Shown here in pieces: positions 45,801 to 52,966 of a DNA stretch of 64,000 nt. The first letter of the stretch is position 1; each line of letters opens with the position of its first letter. The notes beneath the pieces are model-generated. The model did not search any database. It was not told where the DNA came from and worked only from the letters and a program-made list of their open reading frames with translations. The stretch is from Bacteroidota bacterium (lineage in GTDB: Bacteria; Bacteroidota; Bacteroidia; NS11-12g; UBA955), in the NCBI GenBank assembly GCA_016787485.1, contig JAEUUL010000008.1:124001-188000 (forward strand), in the 5' to 3' direction. The translations under genes were made by a program, and so were the position numbers.

Positions 45801-47765
45801 AATGCGGTACAGATTGTAATAAATCATATAAGGTGTTTGAGAGTACAATGTGCCATCATAGGTTAAATCCAAACCTCTCCTGCTGGGTTTCATATGTGCA
45901 CCGCTTATGGCATCCCTGTCAAAGGGCCAACCTATGCCAGAACTACCCTGGCAATCCAGTGTCTGCAATACAGTTTTCATTTGAGCTTCAGAATAATACG
46001 GTGTTTTGTCATTCAGAATATCATAATCAAAACTCATCAAGGGAAAACCGCAGGCGCTTGCAAAGACCGCAAAATCCGTTTGATTCCAGGTGCCAGAGGC
46101 AGCAGCCATTTTTGCTGCCATAATGTTTACCGAACCTGCATTTTTATGAAATCTGCGCCATAAACGGTTTAGCTTCGAATGCCTGTTTCCGAGTTTTGAC
46201 CATAAAGAATCCCAGAACTCCGCTTTTTCTGGTTTCGCCCGCATATCAACCAAACAGTTGCATACTTTGTCTACATTGATAATTTCTGTAGTATTAAAAT
46301 TGCAATTTGATCTCAGAAATTCTATTTCATCGGCCAATGAAGTATTTGTGTCATCAAACATAGAAGACACTATTACTGAGAAATTCAGCAATGGGGATTT
46401 GGAAAATCTGGCTGTTAATTTGCCGGCAAGTATCAATTTCTTCGCCTGAGAAGAAAATTCAAGTGTGGTGCTGTCATAGTTTCTCTTTTGAGACGGGCTA
46501 CTGGCCAATTCTTCACCGAGTTTTTCCAGTGCCTTGCCAAATATGAATGCATTTAGCCCCCTGCTTACTACAGAGTCTGACCGCATGGGATTGTACAGCA
46601 CGTAATTTCCTTTTTTAAACAAGGGTATATTAAATCTGGCATCTGAAGGAGCCGCAAAGGGCTCAAATAAAGGAATGTCATTTACCTGTTTGGTAAGATA
46701 AGTCATCATTCTGTGGGCTATATCCCGCGTCCATTGCACCAGATATTTACTACTATCTGTAATAAGGGGCTTAGCCGTTGCACCTTCATCCACAAATTTC
46801 TGAACATATTTCAACCCGATAAAAAGGCCTACATATTCATCTATACTGGGCTCGTTGCTTCGTCTGCCACTGCCATGGTTCTCCAGCCCGTCTTTGCGCA
46901 GGGGGTGGGCATTGGTTTCATAATTTATTTTGTAATTGTTTTTGTAATACACCTGCCCTGAATCTGTTACGGTTATTATGGAATCGTGGCCCATATCTTC
47001 AAAAAAAGAATCTGCTGCAGTAATATTATTTGCAGAATCTATATAAGGAACCAAATGCGGAACCCAGATATGCCGTATTTGCTCCGCCAATCCCATATAA
47101 GTCGTATCCGGCATTATCCCTGCTGTATTATTCATTTTCATCACAGGTATATCCCCCAGCTTGCGACCAAAAAACCCATAATAGTTGTTTATGAGGTTGC
47201 CTCTGTCCCAGTCGCTGTCGTCCCGCCGAAGGAAGCCGTTGAATTGGCTTGTTGGTGCAAGGGGTTTAAAGTATTTTTCAGCACTACCATCCAGCCTGTC
47301 CAATGCCTGCAACACATAATACATTTCATTCTTACAGGCTGTAAATTCTTCGGTTCCGGTTTTTCCATAGTATTTCAGAAGCCAATATTCAGTAGAAAGT
47401 AGCTGCAGGTATTGCCCGGCCATTATCAATGGATTGTCAAACTGGCTGAAACCGATAATATCTGTGTACTCCTTATTTGTACTCAGGTTTGAATTCCAGG
47501 CACTGGAATTGATCAAACTATCCGTACCATTTGGCTTGCGGTAGTAATGGTTAAACCCATAACCTTCCATTTCCCAGCTTTGCGGGTAAAATTTGATATT
47601 ATCAGTTAACAGGCCATTGCCTGGCTGTTTACCTGCGGTTACAAACCATTTCTTTAGGCGGTTGCGTGCCAGGAAATATTTATTCTCCAACTCCGAGTCC
47701 ACAGATTGTGCGATGGCTTGAAGGCTGCAAATCGCAACCAGCATTAGGGTAACAATGGTTTTCAT
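42852..47765 (-). CDS. Very large secreted protein with beta-helix region and T9SS type A sorting domain
   Basis: A 1637-residue protein with a signal peptide (KTIVTLMLVAICSLQAIAQ). Residues about 20-750 form an alpha-rich domain with the segment EPSIDEYVGLFIGLKYVQKF (about residue 307), similar in layout to alpha/alpha-toroid proteins; the enzyme class is not clear. Residues about 830-1250 consist of short strand repeats typical of a right-handed parallel beta-helix (GTLYYRKGARIILNG, VHFKNGEVLAF). The C-terminal ~80 residues are a T9SS type A domain from IYPNPAQTEVF. It follows a lipoprotein gene by 9 nt, and a decayed fragment of a related gene lies upstream of that lipoprotein. Polysaccharide binding or degradation is possible but unproven. 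Confidence 0.8.
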   Translation of the reverse strand: MKTIVTLMLVAICSLQAIAQSVDSELENKYFLARNRLKKWFVTAGKQPGNGLLTDNIKFYPQSWEMEGYGFNHYYRKPNGTDSLINSSAWNSNLSTNKEYTDIIGFSQFDNPLIMAGQYLQLLSTEYWLLKYYGKTGTEEFTACKNEMYYVLQALDRLDGSAEKYFKPLAPTSQFNGFLRRDDSDWDRGNLINNYYGFFGRKLGDIPVMKMNNTAGIMPDTTYMGLAEQIRHIWVPHLVPYIDSANNITAADSFFEDMGHDSIITVTDSGQVYYKNNYKINYETNAHPLRKDGLENHGSGRRSNEPSIDEYVGLFIGLKYVQKFVDEGATAKPLITDSSKYLVQWTRDIAHRMMTYLTKQVNDIPLFEPFAAPSDARFNIPLFKKGNYVLYNPMRSDSVVSRGLNAFIFGKALEKLGEELASSPSQKRNYDSTTLEFSSQAKKLILAGKLTARFSKSPLLNFSVIVSSMFDDTNTSLADEIEFLRSNCNFNTTEIINVDKVCNCLVDMRAKPEKAEFWDSLWSKLGNRHSKLNRLWRRFHKNAGSVNIMAAKMAAASGTWNQTDFAVFASACGFPLMSFDYDILNDKTPYYSEAQMKTVLQTLDCQGSSGIGWPFDRDAISGAHMKPSRRGLDLTYDGTLYSQTPYMIYYNLYRIAKIKNWGDTVKHYSDESCPCFVDSFKAGTRLPVSAIEPTKKTIEKSGMHSKVIKIKEHMVLQGDTIGRFVDSVIQVNETWNEDYYYYDRNKKQTTQFVKTKDANPSHALAGIRQPEILNHNYKVVVTDSNQGQTFQVTRDLVVCGATLNIDSGGTVRIDTSANIKSLNEVIVRRNGLIDIHKAGIFYVNNNTRLVINDGGTLYYRKGARIILNGPNAVLHVKGTLQLEAGATFTIEGGPAGKGYIIWENGGGSPHFGSGTLLAGPGSKLELYQTNKSQTALVCTGGWGMWLPPQLVSVKIHDCKIVLQENSRVVSRAQNLRMDHVTIKGFYDPHPNNEFNYRLCSGGLHIIDNPATLNDVTVYRCATGITSFTEGGHKPLILNNVKIQNCLKGLVNNGNRVHFKNGEVLAFPESNSHGVNLWQLEKGIEGTGLQGTSMFENVTIEIPYGKSGAFASPHQITGSINADYLSAGRHYFYKCSLNNATECVRANQGWLLATCTWFEKNITQVSMWNKATLNAINGYNSFTFEYGNTTPPTITSDHLFFRGRNNTFLYLQNGNNYISAHNYGSYQFINASIDATQAKAVSNTPTAINNTAIVASGNEWAISYGNGNTLLAAPAAQHNYSLWDQRPPGALFDINRIPYFSNTAGWLNTRNNYCTNLGSIWPFSALPVQMDTMKLILISKGGMSNNEADGEKTAVQDLYDNVYHYNPTDYTGNTADFKDILTRQWPDTLAEQLHAIYGDFQSYYYEVFADTLLTDSARNAIIPDLYEASVDLQETLINRAENEEDIWYNYRFELHRDMALIHRAFHNYSEGIDHITDILTEFTDTAELHALHAWKCLLTREKLYIDSLIPYDSMQLRPVCLCEYDVPVEDTFNYTEWEDEESVAPLVTDKTTTRNPTRDSILSQIQIYPNPAQTEVFISSTEKMTRVLVSDATGRQVLEYPLPAVRHGSVPVQNLARGIYTLRIQTEKGEKRAVLVLE

Positions 47766-47774
47766 TGCTATTTA

Positions 47775-48521
47775 TTATTGTACAATTTTCTTTCTGATTA
47801 AACTCCAGGTTTGATTCCAAACAGCATCATCCAAAGCCCGATATCCCTGATTGTAAATTTTAATAATTCCGAAACCTTTAGCAAAATAATAATCCGACCT
47901 GCCTCCCGGAACAGTTGGTGTTTTTGATTCCGGAAAGACCCCGTCATTTTCTACCCTGAAAACCCGCACAGAGTCGTATTCCACACCGCTTACGGTATAT
48001 TTGGGGTAGAATGCCAATTGGTAGGGGGTGTAATTAGACGTTGTGAAGTATGGCTTTACAAAAATATCATTATAAGTTCCCCCACTTTTCCAGACTTTTC
48101 TGCCTGTTACTACAAAGCCTTGAGATGGTGGGCCTGGATAAACATCAATATATTCACCAGTTGTATAATACTCCCAATAGCATTTATTCCCCAATCCATC
48201 TGTAAAATTGGTTTTCACTACCATATCAAACAATTCCTGCACCAGGGTTACATGTTTGCTCCAGCTTTCAGTGCCATGTTCTGTGCTTTTCCACACCTGG
48301 CAACTGGCCACCCAGTGGCTGTCTATATCGCCGGTAAGGTCATTCTGGTACACCCACCAGGTACCAGGCTTAAATACACAGTAGTCTTTTACTTCTCCCA
48401 GGTTGTTGTATATCGTTACCGGATCTTTGGGCTTTGGAGGATCGGGTTTGCAACTACTTGCCAGCAGCAGCGCGGTGCACAGGGCTGCCAATGCAATATG
48501 TATCCATTGGGTGTTTTTCAT
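47775..48521 (-). CDS. Lipoprotein of unknown function
   Basis: A 248-residue protein with a lipoprotein signal peptide: hydrophobic segment then lipobox LASSCKPD, lipidated at Cys24. The residues after the cysteine (KPDPPKPKDP) form a proline-rich linker, with no obvious retention signal. The remainder is beta-rich with many aromatic residues (CVFKPGTWWVYQNDLTGD, YYTTGEYIDVYP, LAFYPKYTVSG) and resembles a single all-beta domain. It is first in a minus-strand group with the 1637-residue T9SS protein (9 nt apart), so the two may act together at the outer membrane. No enzymatic motif seen. Confidence 0.75.
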   Translation of the reverse strand: MKNTQWIHIALAALCTALLLASSCKPDPPKPKDPVTIYNNLGEVKDYCVFKPGTWWVYQNDLTGDIDSHWVASCQVWKSTEHGTESWSKHVTLVQELFDMVVKTNFTDGLGNKCYWEYYTTGEYIDVYPGPPSQGFVVTGRKVWKSGGTYNDIFVKPYFTTSNYTPYQLAFYPKYTVSGVEYDSVRVFRVENDGVFPESKTPTVPGGRSDYYFAKGFGIIKIYNQGYRALDDAVWNQTWSLIRKKIVQ

Positions 48522-48535
48522 TGGATCAGGTTATA

Positions 48536-48566
48536 CGAAGTAATGTTGGACATTTGTCATTTACAA
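48536..48566 (-). promoter_or_regulatory. Promoter candidate of the lipoprotein group
   Basis: On the minus strand, TTG at 48566-48564, 21-nt spacer, then TACTTCG at 48542-48536, one base shorter than and slightly diverged from the consensus. The ATG at 48521 is 14 nt downstream. Confidence 0.4.
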
Positions 48567-48594
48567 TAGGTATAAAATACTAAAATACAAGAAA

Positions 48595-48690
48595 TTACGC
48601 GTTTACCACCAAATCTTCACCCACCCACTGTTTTATACACATAAAACCCATAAGCAGGCCATACACCTGGTCCTGGCTCATTTCATTGCC
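48595..48690 (-). pseudogene. Fragment of a paralogue of the 1637-residue T9SS protein
   Basis: On the minus strand a short frame of about 30 codons reads GNEMSQDQVYGLLMGFMCIK and ends in TAA at 48597-48595. It aligns without gaps to the neighbouring 1637-residue protein around residue 307 (NEPSIDEYVGLFIGLKYVQK): N, E, S, D, G, L and G are identical, and further V and E residues match just beyond. The same frame continues upstream past two stop codons (MCSPTDNRQYSKKPKFAS). It looks like the remains of a duplicated gene whose other parts are gone. An ATG at 48681 could still give a 28-residue peptide. Confidence 0.5.
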
Positions 48691-48864
48691 AAGACACTAA
48701 TTTTATGATGCAAATTTTGGCTTTTTTGAGTATTGGCGGTTGTCTGTAGGTGAACACATAAAAAACATATGGTGCACGGTAGGTGCACCGTAAGTACACG
48801 GACTACGTAAGGAATAGTTAGGCAAACAGCCTAATAGAAGGCCTTATAATAGCCATTGGGCTGC

Positions 48865-49908
48865 TTACTTACCCCAAAGCAACATACCCAGCCCTGTAAG
48901 CAGCATGTTGATCAGGGCCAGGGGAATGAGGCTTTTCCAGCCCAGGTGCATCAGCTGGTCGTAACGGAAACGGGGCAGTGTCCAGCGGATCCACATGAAC
49001 AGGAAGATGAAGAAGCTCACTTTGGCGAACATCACCGCTACACTGATGGCTCCCAGCCAGTTGGGGTGGGTGCTGAACCAGGCGGCGTCCATGAAGGGGA
49101 AATTGTATCCGCCCAGGTACACAATGCTCATCACTGCGCTGGACACAAACATGTTGATGTATTCCGCAAAGAGGTAAAAGCCCAGCTTCATACTGCTGTA
49201 TTCCGTATGGTAACCACCGATGAGTTCGGTTTCGCACTCCGGCAGGTCAAAAGGTGCACGGTTGGTTTCGGCCAGTGCGCAGGTGAAGAACAGAATGAAG
49301 CCCAGTGGCTGAAAAAGGATGTTCCATTTCATGCCATGCCAGCCGCTTTGCTGGTCTACAATTTCCCGCAGGCTCAGGCTGCCACTCATCATGATGATGG
49401 CAATCAACGCCAGGCCCATGCTCAGTTCATAGCTGATCATCTGCGAACTGGCGCGGATGGCACCGTACAGGGAGTATTTGTTGTTGCTGGCCCAGCCACC
49501 AATCATAATTCCATACACCCCCACACTCACAATGCCCATGATATACAGGATTCCGATATCCACATCGGCAACCTGCAGGCTGATGTTGCGGCCAAACAGA
49601 ACCAGATCTGTACCCCATGGAATTACAGCACTGGTGATACAGGCGGTAACCATGGCGAGTCCCGGCCCCATAATGAACAGCCATTTTTCTGCATTGCGGG
49701 GTATCAGTTCTTCTTTGAAGAACATTTTACCTGCATCGGCCAGGGGTTGAAATATGCCATAAATACCCGCACGGTTAGGCCCCAAACGGTCCTGAAGGAA
49801 GGCGGCCACCTTGCGTTCTCCGTAGGTGAGGTAAGTGGCTATCCCCAGCGTAATGGCGGTGAGGATAAGGATCAGTACACTTTTTTCAAATAACAGGCTC
49901 AGTTCCAT
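48865..49908 (-). CDS. nuoH: NADH-quinone oxidoreductase subunit H
   Basis: A 347-residue membrane subunit of complex I with about eight helices. It contains GERKVAAFLQDRLGPNRAG near the N-terminus, ADAGKMFFKEE, the acidic quinone-channel stretch AETNRAPFDLPECETELIGGYHTEYSSMK, and WTLPRFRYDQLM near the C-terminus. It links the quinone site at the matrix arm to the proton-pumping modules. It follows nuoG by 2 nt. nuoI and the other membrane subunits are not in the window, and nuoH is followed by a 343-bp gap rather than nuoI, so the operon is broken on this side too. Confidence 0.95.
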   Translation of the reverse strand: MELSLLFEKSVLILILTAITLGIATYLTYGERKVAAFLQDRLGPNRAGIYGIFQPLADAGKMFFKEELIPRNAEKWLFIMGPGLAMVTACITSAVIPWGTDLVLFGRNISLQVADVDIGILYIMGIVSVGVYGIMIGGWASNNKYSLYGAIRASSQMISYELSMGLALIAIIMMSGSLSLREIVDQQSGWHGMKWNILFQPLGFILFFTCALAETNRAPFDLPECETELIGGYHTEYSSMKLGFYLFAEYINMFVSSAVMSIVYLGGYNFPFMDAAWFSTHPNWLGAISVAVMFAKVSFFIFLFMWIRWTLPRFRYDQLMHLGWKSLIPLALINMLLTGLGMLLWGK

Positions 49909-49910
49909 GC

Positions 49911-50861
49911 TCAGGCTTTATTCAGTAAGGGGGTATGCTCGGGGATAGGGTCTTCGTATTTGTTGGCAGAGATAACGCTGTGCCTGTCTATGTGGCGGGG
50001 ACCTTCCACAACCCAGTCGCCTTTTTCCTTTTTATGGAAGCGGCAATCGTTGCAAATGAATTCTTTCACTTCTCCAAACTGGTCTTTACGGGCGGTGATG
50101 CGGGCGATTTCATCCCCTATCATCCAGGCTACGGCTTTGCCGCTGCATTTGGGGCAATCGCGGTGCACATCCATGGGCTTGGTATACCATACCCGGCTGC
50201 GGAAACGGAAGGTCTTGTCGGTCAGCGCACCTACAGGACAAACATCAATCACATTACCGATGAATTCATGGTCCAGGTTTTCCTGTATGTAGGTGCTGAT
50301 TTCGGCGGCATCCCCGCGTTTCATCACTCCATGTTCGCGTTTATCGGTTAGCTGGTCTGCGGTATATACGCAGCGGTAACACAAAATGCACCGGGTCATG
50401 TGCAGTTTGATGTATTCGCCAATGTCTATTTTGTCAAATTCGCGGCGTTTGAATTCGTAACGGGTACGCTGCAGACCATGTTCATAAGCCAGGTCCTGCA
50501 GGTGGCATTCACCAGCCTGGTCACAAATGGGACAATCCAGCGGGTGGTTGATGAGGAGAAATTCCACAACCCCGTTGCGGGCATCCACTACCCTTTCGCT
50601 GCTGCGGTTTTTCACTTCCATGCCGTCCATGACAGGGGTGCTGCAGCTGGCCACCAGTTTGGGCATGGGGCGCGGGTCCTTTTCGCTGCCTTTGCTCACC
50701 TCCACCAGGCAGGTGCGGCATTTGCCACCGCTGCCTTTCAGGCTTGAGTAATAGCACATGGCAGGGGGAACTGCGTCTCCGCCTATCATGCGTGCTGCAT
50801 TCAGAATGGTGGTACCATCCGGCACCTCAATGGTGTGTCCGTCAATTGTTACTTTGGCCAT
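49911..50861 (-). CDS. nuoG: NADH-quinone oxidoreductase subunit G, short form
   Basis: A 316-residue iron-sulfur subunit. [2Fe-2S] ligands are in GGKCRTCLVEV and its flanks, the His-Cys3 cluster is HPLDCPICDQAGEC, and a [4Fe-4S] cluster is bound by RCILCYRC with CPVGA. The protein ends soon after CPKCSG and CNDC, so the large molybdopterin-type domain of standard NuoG (~900 residues) is absent; short forms are usual in Bacteroidota. It carries electrons from NuoEF towards the quinone site. It lies 119 nt after the fibronectin-type gene, with its own -7 box, whereas nuoF is 11 kb upstream. Confidence 0.93.
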   Translation of the reverse strand: MAKVTIDGHTIEVPDGTTILNAARMIGGDAVPPAMCYYSSLKGSGGKCRTCLVEVSKGSEKDPRPMPKLVASCSTPVMDGMEVKNRSSERVVDARNGVVEFLLINHPLDCPICDQAGECHLQDLAYEHGLQRTRYEFKRREFDKIDIGEYIKLHMTRCILCYRCVYTADQLTDKREHGVMKRGDAAEISTYIQENLDHEFIGNVIDVCPVGALTDKTFRFRSRVWYTKPMDVHRDCPKCSGKAVAWMIGDEIARITARKDQFGEVKEFICNDCRFHKKEKGDWVVEGPRHIDRHSVISANKYEDPIPEHTPLLNKA

Positions 50862-50907
50862 AATTCACAACGGATTTCAGCAATTGCCTCAAACCGCACA
50901 ACGGGCG

Positions 50908-50915
50908 CAAAAATA
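50908..50915 (-). promoter_or_regulatory. -7 box upstream of nuoG
   Basis: On the minus strand TATTTTTG, an exact match, 46 nt before the nuoG ATG. It lies in the 119-nt gap after the fibronectin-type gene. No TTG at standard spacing. Confidence 0.45.
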
Positions 50916-50980
50916 CACAAGGGAAGCCACCTTTTCGGGCTTTTTTTACACAGGATTTTGTGTGCTTTCCATTTCCTGCC

Positions 50981-52966
50981 TCAGCGCAGGTGAACCCCCA
51001 CCGGACCTGCTGTTCTGCCCTCTTTACCCCCTTTGAATACAGTGGTAATGTAATAGAAATACTGCTTACCTGCTGCAACCTTTGTGTCTGTCCAGGATTC
51101 CCCATCCGATTCCAATTCTGTTATCTGCGCAGGCTCCTTGCCGGGTTCTGCCCGCAACACCCTTATGGATGACAATGAAACGCCTGCCGGATTGGACCAT
51201 TGCAATTCCACACCTGCGGCAGAGGCAAAGACCTTGAGGTCCGAAACGCCGGCCAATGCCTGCAAGGGGTAGTCATATATCCCTTCCATACCAGCTTTGC
51301 CGGGTTCTCCCTTCATCTGGTCCAGTGCTGACAGACTGTATAAATACTGACTGCCGGCCTGAATTCCACTGTCCAGCCAGGTGTTAATTTCTGCTGGTAC
51401 ACGGCCGATTTCCTTTCTGGCTGAAACTTCATTTCCTTCCGCATCCACCGCACGCCGGTAAACAACGTATCCTGCCACCGCCGGGTTGCCGGCCGACTGA
51501 TCGGCCCAGATCAACTGCACCACCCCGGGTCTGAGTACCCTTACTCCGGGCTGATTGGGTGCTTCCAGGTGCCTGCCGCCCTTGCCATACGCATTCACCC
51601 GGTCGGAGAAGGGCCCCAATGCGTAAGAAGTGTTTTCATCGCGTATAGCATAGCTGTAAACCTGATCGTCATCCGTTTCTGGCAATGTATCCAGTGCAGA
51701 AACCCTGCCTGAATCCGACACCACAATCTGTTTCAGCTTGCGGAGTTCTCCGGTAAATCCGTTTGCGCGGTAGATATGGTAGGCCCGGGTGTCTTTTTCT
51801 GCCCGGTCCCAACTCAGCGAAACCACATTTCCATTTTGTCCGGCCAGCAGATTGTTTACCGGAAACAGATTGGGCTGATTTGCCCTCAGCATACCACTTA
51901 CGCGCACTGAGTTCGGGCTTTGTTCATAAGCTCCGTTCAACTGGACTGTGTAAAAGTAGGTTTCCACAGGTTGCACATCATAGTCCCACCAGGCTGTATC
52001 GCTGGGCGGTAAACTCGCAACCCTGTAGTATTTCCCGTTGTGCACGCGACTGCGGTACACCTCTATCGAAACGATGTCTCGCACCTCCTTAAGAATCCAG
52101 GATACCCGAATGGCATTTTCCTTTTCTTCTGAAGCAGTCATCAGGCGGTCTACTGAGGGTGCAATGCTTTTTTCTTTTCTCGAAAACAAAGACAATTCCG
52201 GAGAGGGATTTCCGGTATTGCCGGCCAGATCCACCGGAACGATGCGGTAAATGTAAGGTACCTTTTCCTGTGCAGTTTTGTCCATAACCGACACCATGAG
52301 TGCCTCATTCTGAGTGTAGAAAATCACGTTGGGCCGGATTTCTTCATACCCGCTGCGCATATAGTAGGCTCTGTATACTTTCACCCTTGCAAGTCCTGCC
52401 CTTTCAGCCACCTTGTAAACAAGTGTAACACCTCCGGCCCCGCCTGTGGCCGATACCGGCACAAATGAGCTGGCGGGTTTATTGCCCGGGAATTCAGCAT
52501 TGAAAGACACAGCAGGAGCAGAAGCATCGCTGCGCACAATCTGATATTTGTACGAAATTCCAGCCGAGGCTTTTGCATCGTACCAGGCCAGACCCACTGA
52601 ATACAAAACCGGTAAATTTTCCATGAAGAACAAGAGTGAATCGTTGCGTCCTGCCCGGCATTCTTTAAACAGAAAGCGGGCTTCACGGTCGGTAATGCTT
52701 TCACTGAAACCAATGTTTAACCCCATGATTTCGAAAATTCTGCCCTGAAGTTCTTCCTGAGAGGCAGGAATCTTTACCCGGCCCACTTCTTCGGTTTCAC
52801 GTACATTGTCTGCTTCGCTGCGCAGTATTTTGTATTCAAATCCGCGGGGCAAGTCTTTGCCCAGCGTAATCCATATTCCTTTGGGCCCGGCTATGGCTTT
52901 TACCGTTTGTGCGTGTGCACTCGCCCAACTGCCTATCAGGAGCAGTAATCCCGTTACAATTCTCAT
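50981..52966 (-). CDS. Secreted fibronectin type III repeat protein
   Basis: A 661-residue protein with a signal peptide (RIVTGLLLLIGSWASAHAQ). The rest is a chain of fibronectin type III-like domains, seen in repeated strand pairs such as GVTLVYKVAE and ARVKVYRAYY, IRVSWILKEVRDIVSIEVYR, VVSLSWDRAEKDTRAYHIYR, VQLIWADQ and VAGYVVYRRA, and VELQWSNPAG. There is no T9SS sorting domain or lipobox, so its final location is periplasm, outer membrane or exported by an unknown route. The ATG at 52966 overlaps the stop of the 2422-residue gene in ATGA, indicating tight coupling. It is the last gene of the cassette inside the nuo operon. Confidence 0.8.
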   Translation of the reverse strand: MRIVTGLLLLIGSWASAHAQTVKAIAGPKGIWITLGKDLPRGFEYKILRSEADNVRETEEVGRVKIPASQEELQGRIFEIMGLNIGFSESITDREARFLFKECRAGRNDSLLFFMENLPVLYSVGLAWYDAKASAGISYKYQIVRSDASAPAVSFNAEFPGNKPASSFVPVSATGGAGGVTLVYKVAERAGLARVKVYRAYYMRSGYEEIRPNVIFYTQNEALMVSVMDKTAQEKVPYIYRIVPVDLAGNTGNPSPELSLFSRKEKSIAPSVDRLMTASEEKENAIRVSWILKEVRDIVSIEVYRSRVHNGKYYRVASLPPSDTAWWDYDVQPVETYFYTVQLNGAYEQSPNSVRVSGMLRANQPNLFPVNNLLAGQNGNVVSLSWDRAEKDTRAYHIYRANGFTGELRKLKQIVVSDSGRVSALDTLPETDDDQVYSYAIRDENTSYALGPFSDRVNAYGKGGRHLEAPNQPGVRVLRPGVVQLIWADQSAGNPAVAGYVVYRRAVDAEGNEVSARKEIGRVPAEINTWLDSGIQAGSQYLYSLSALDQMKGEPGKAGMEGIYDYPLQALAGVSDLKVFASAAGVELQWSNPAGVSLSSIRVLRAEPGKEPAQITELESDGESWTDTKVAAGKQYFYYITTVFKGGKEGRTAGPVGVHLR

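Larger units (their letters stand above)
48522..48864. other. 343-bp gap with gene remnant and short repeats
   Basis: Besides the promoter candidate and the gene fragment, it holds at 48771-48800 two near-identical 11-mers (GGTGCACGGTA, GGTGCACCGTA) and a third weaker copy, which also form an inverted repeat GGTGCAC/GTGCACC. A hairpin TTAGGC-AAACA-GCCTAA lies at 48818-48834, and the palindrome AAGGCCTT at 48838-48845. The hairpins are downstream of nuoH and may mark the end of its transcript, but no T-tract follows. Confidence 0.4.

Noticed and set aside
48771-48800. Possible CRISPR-like array
   Set aside because: Units are 11 bp, directly adjacent, without spacers, and there are no cas genes.
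48856-49893. A 345-codon plus-strand frame opposite nuoH
   Set aside because: Exact shadow of nuoH, His/Gln-rich and without domains.
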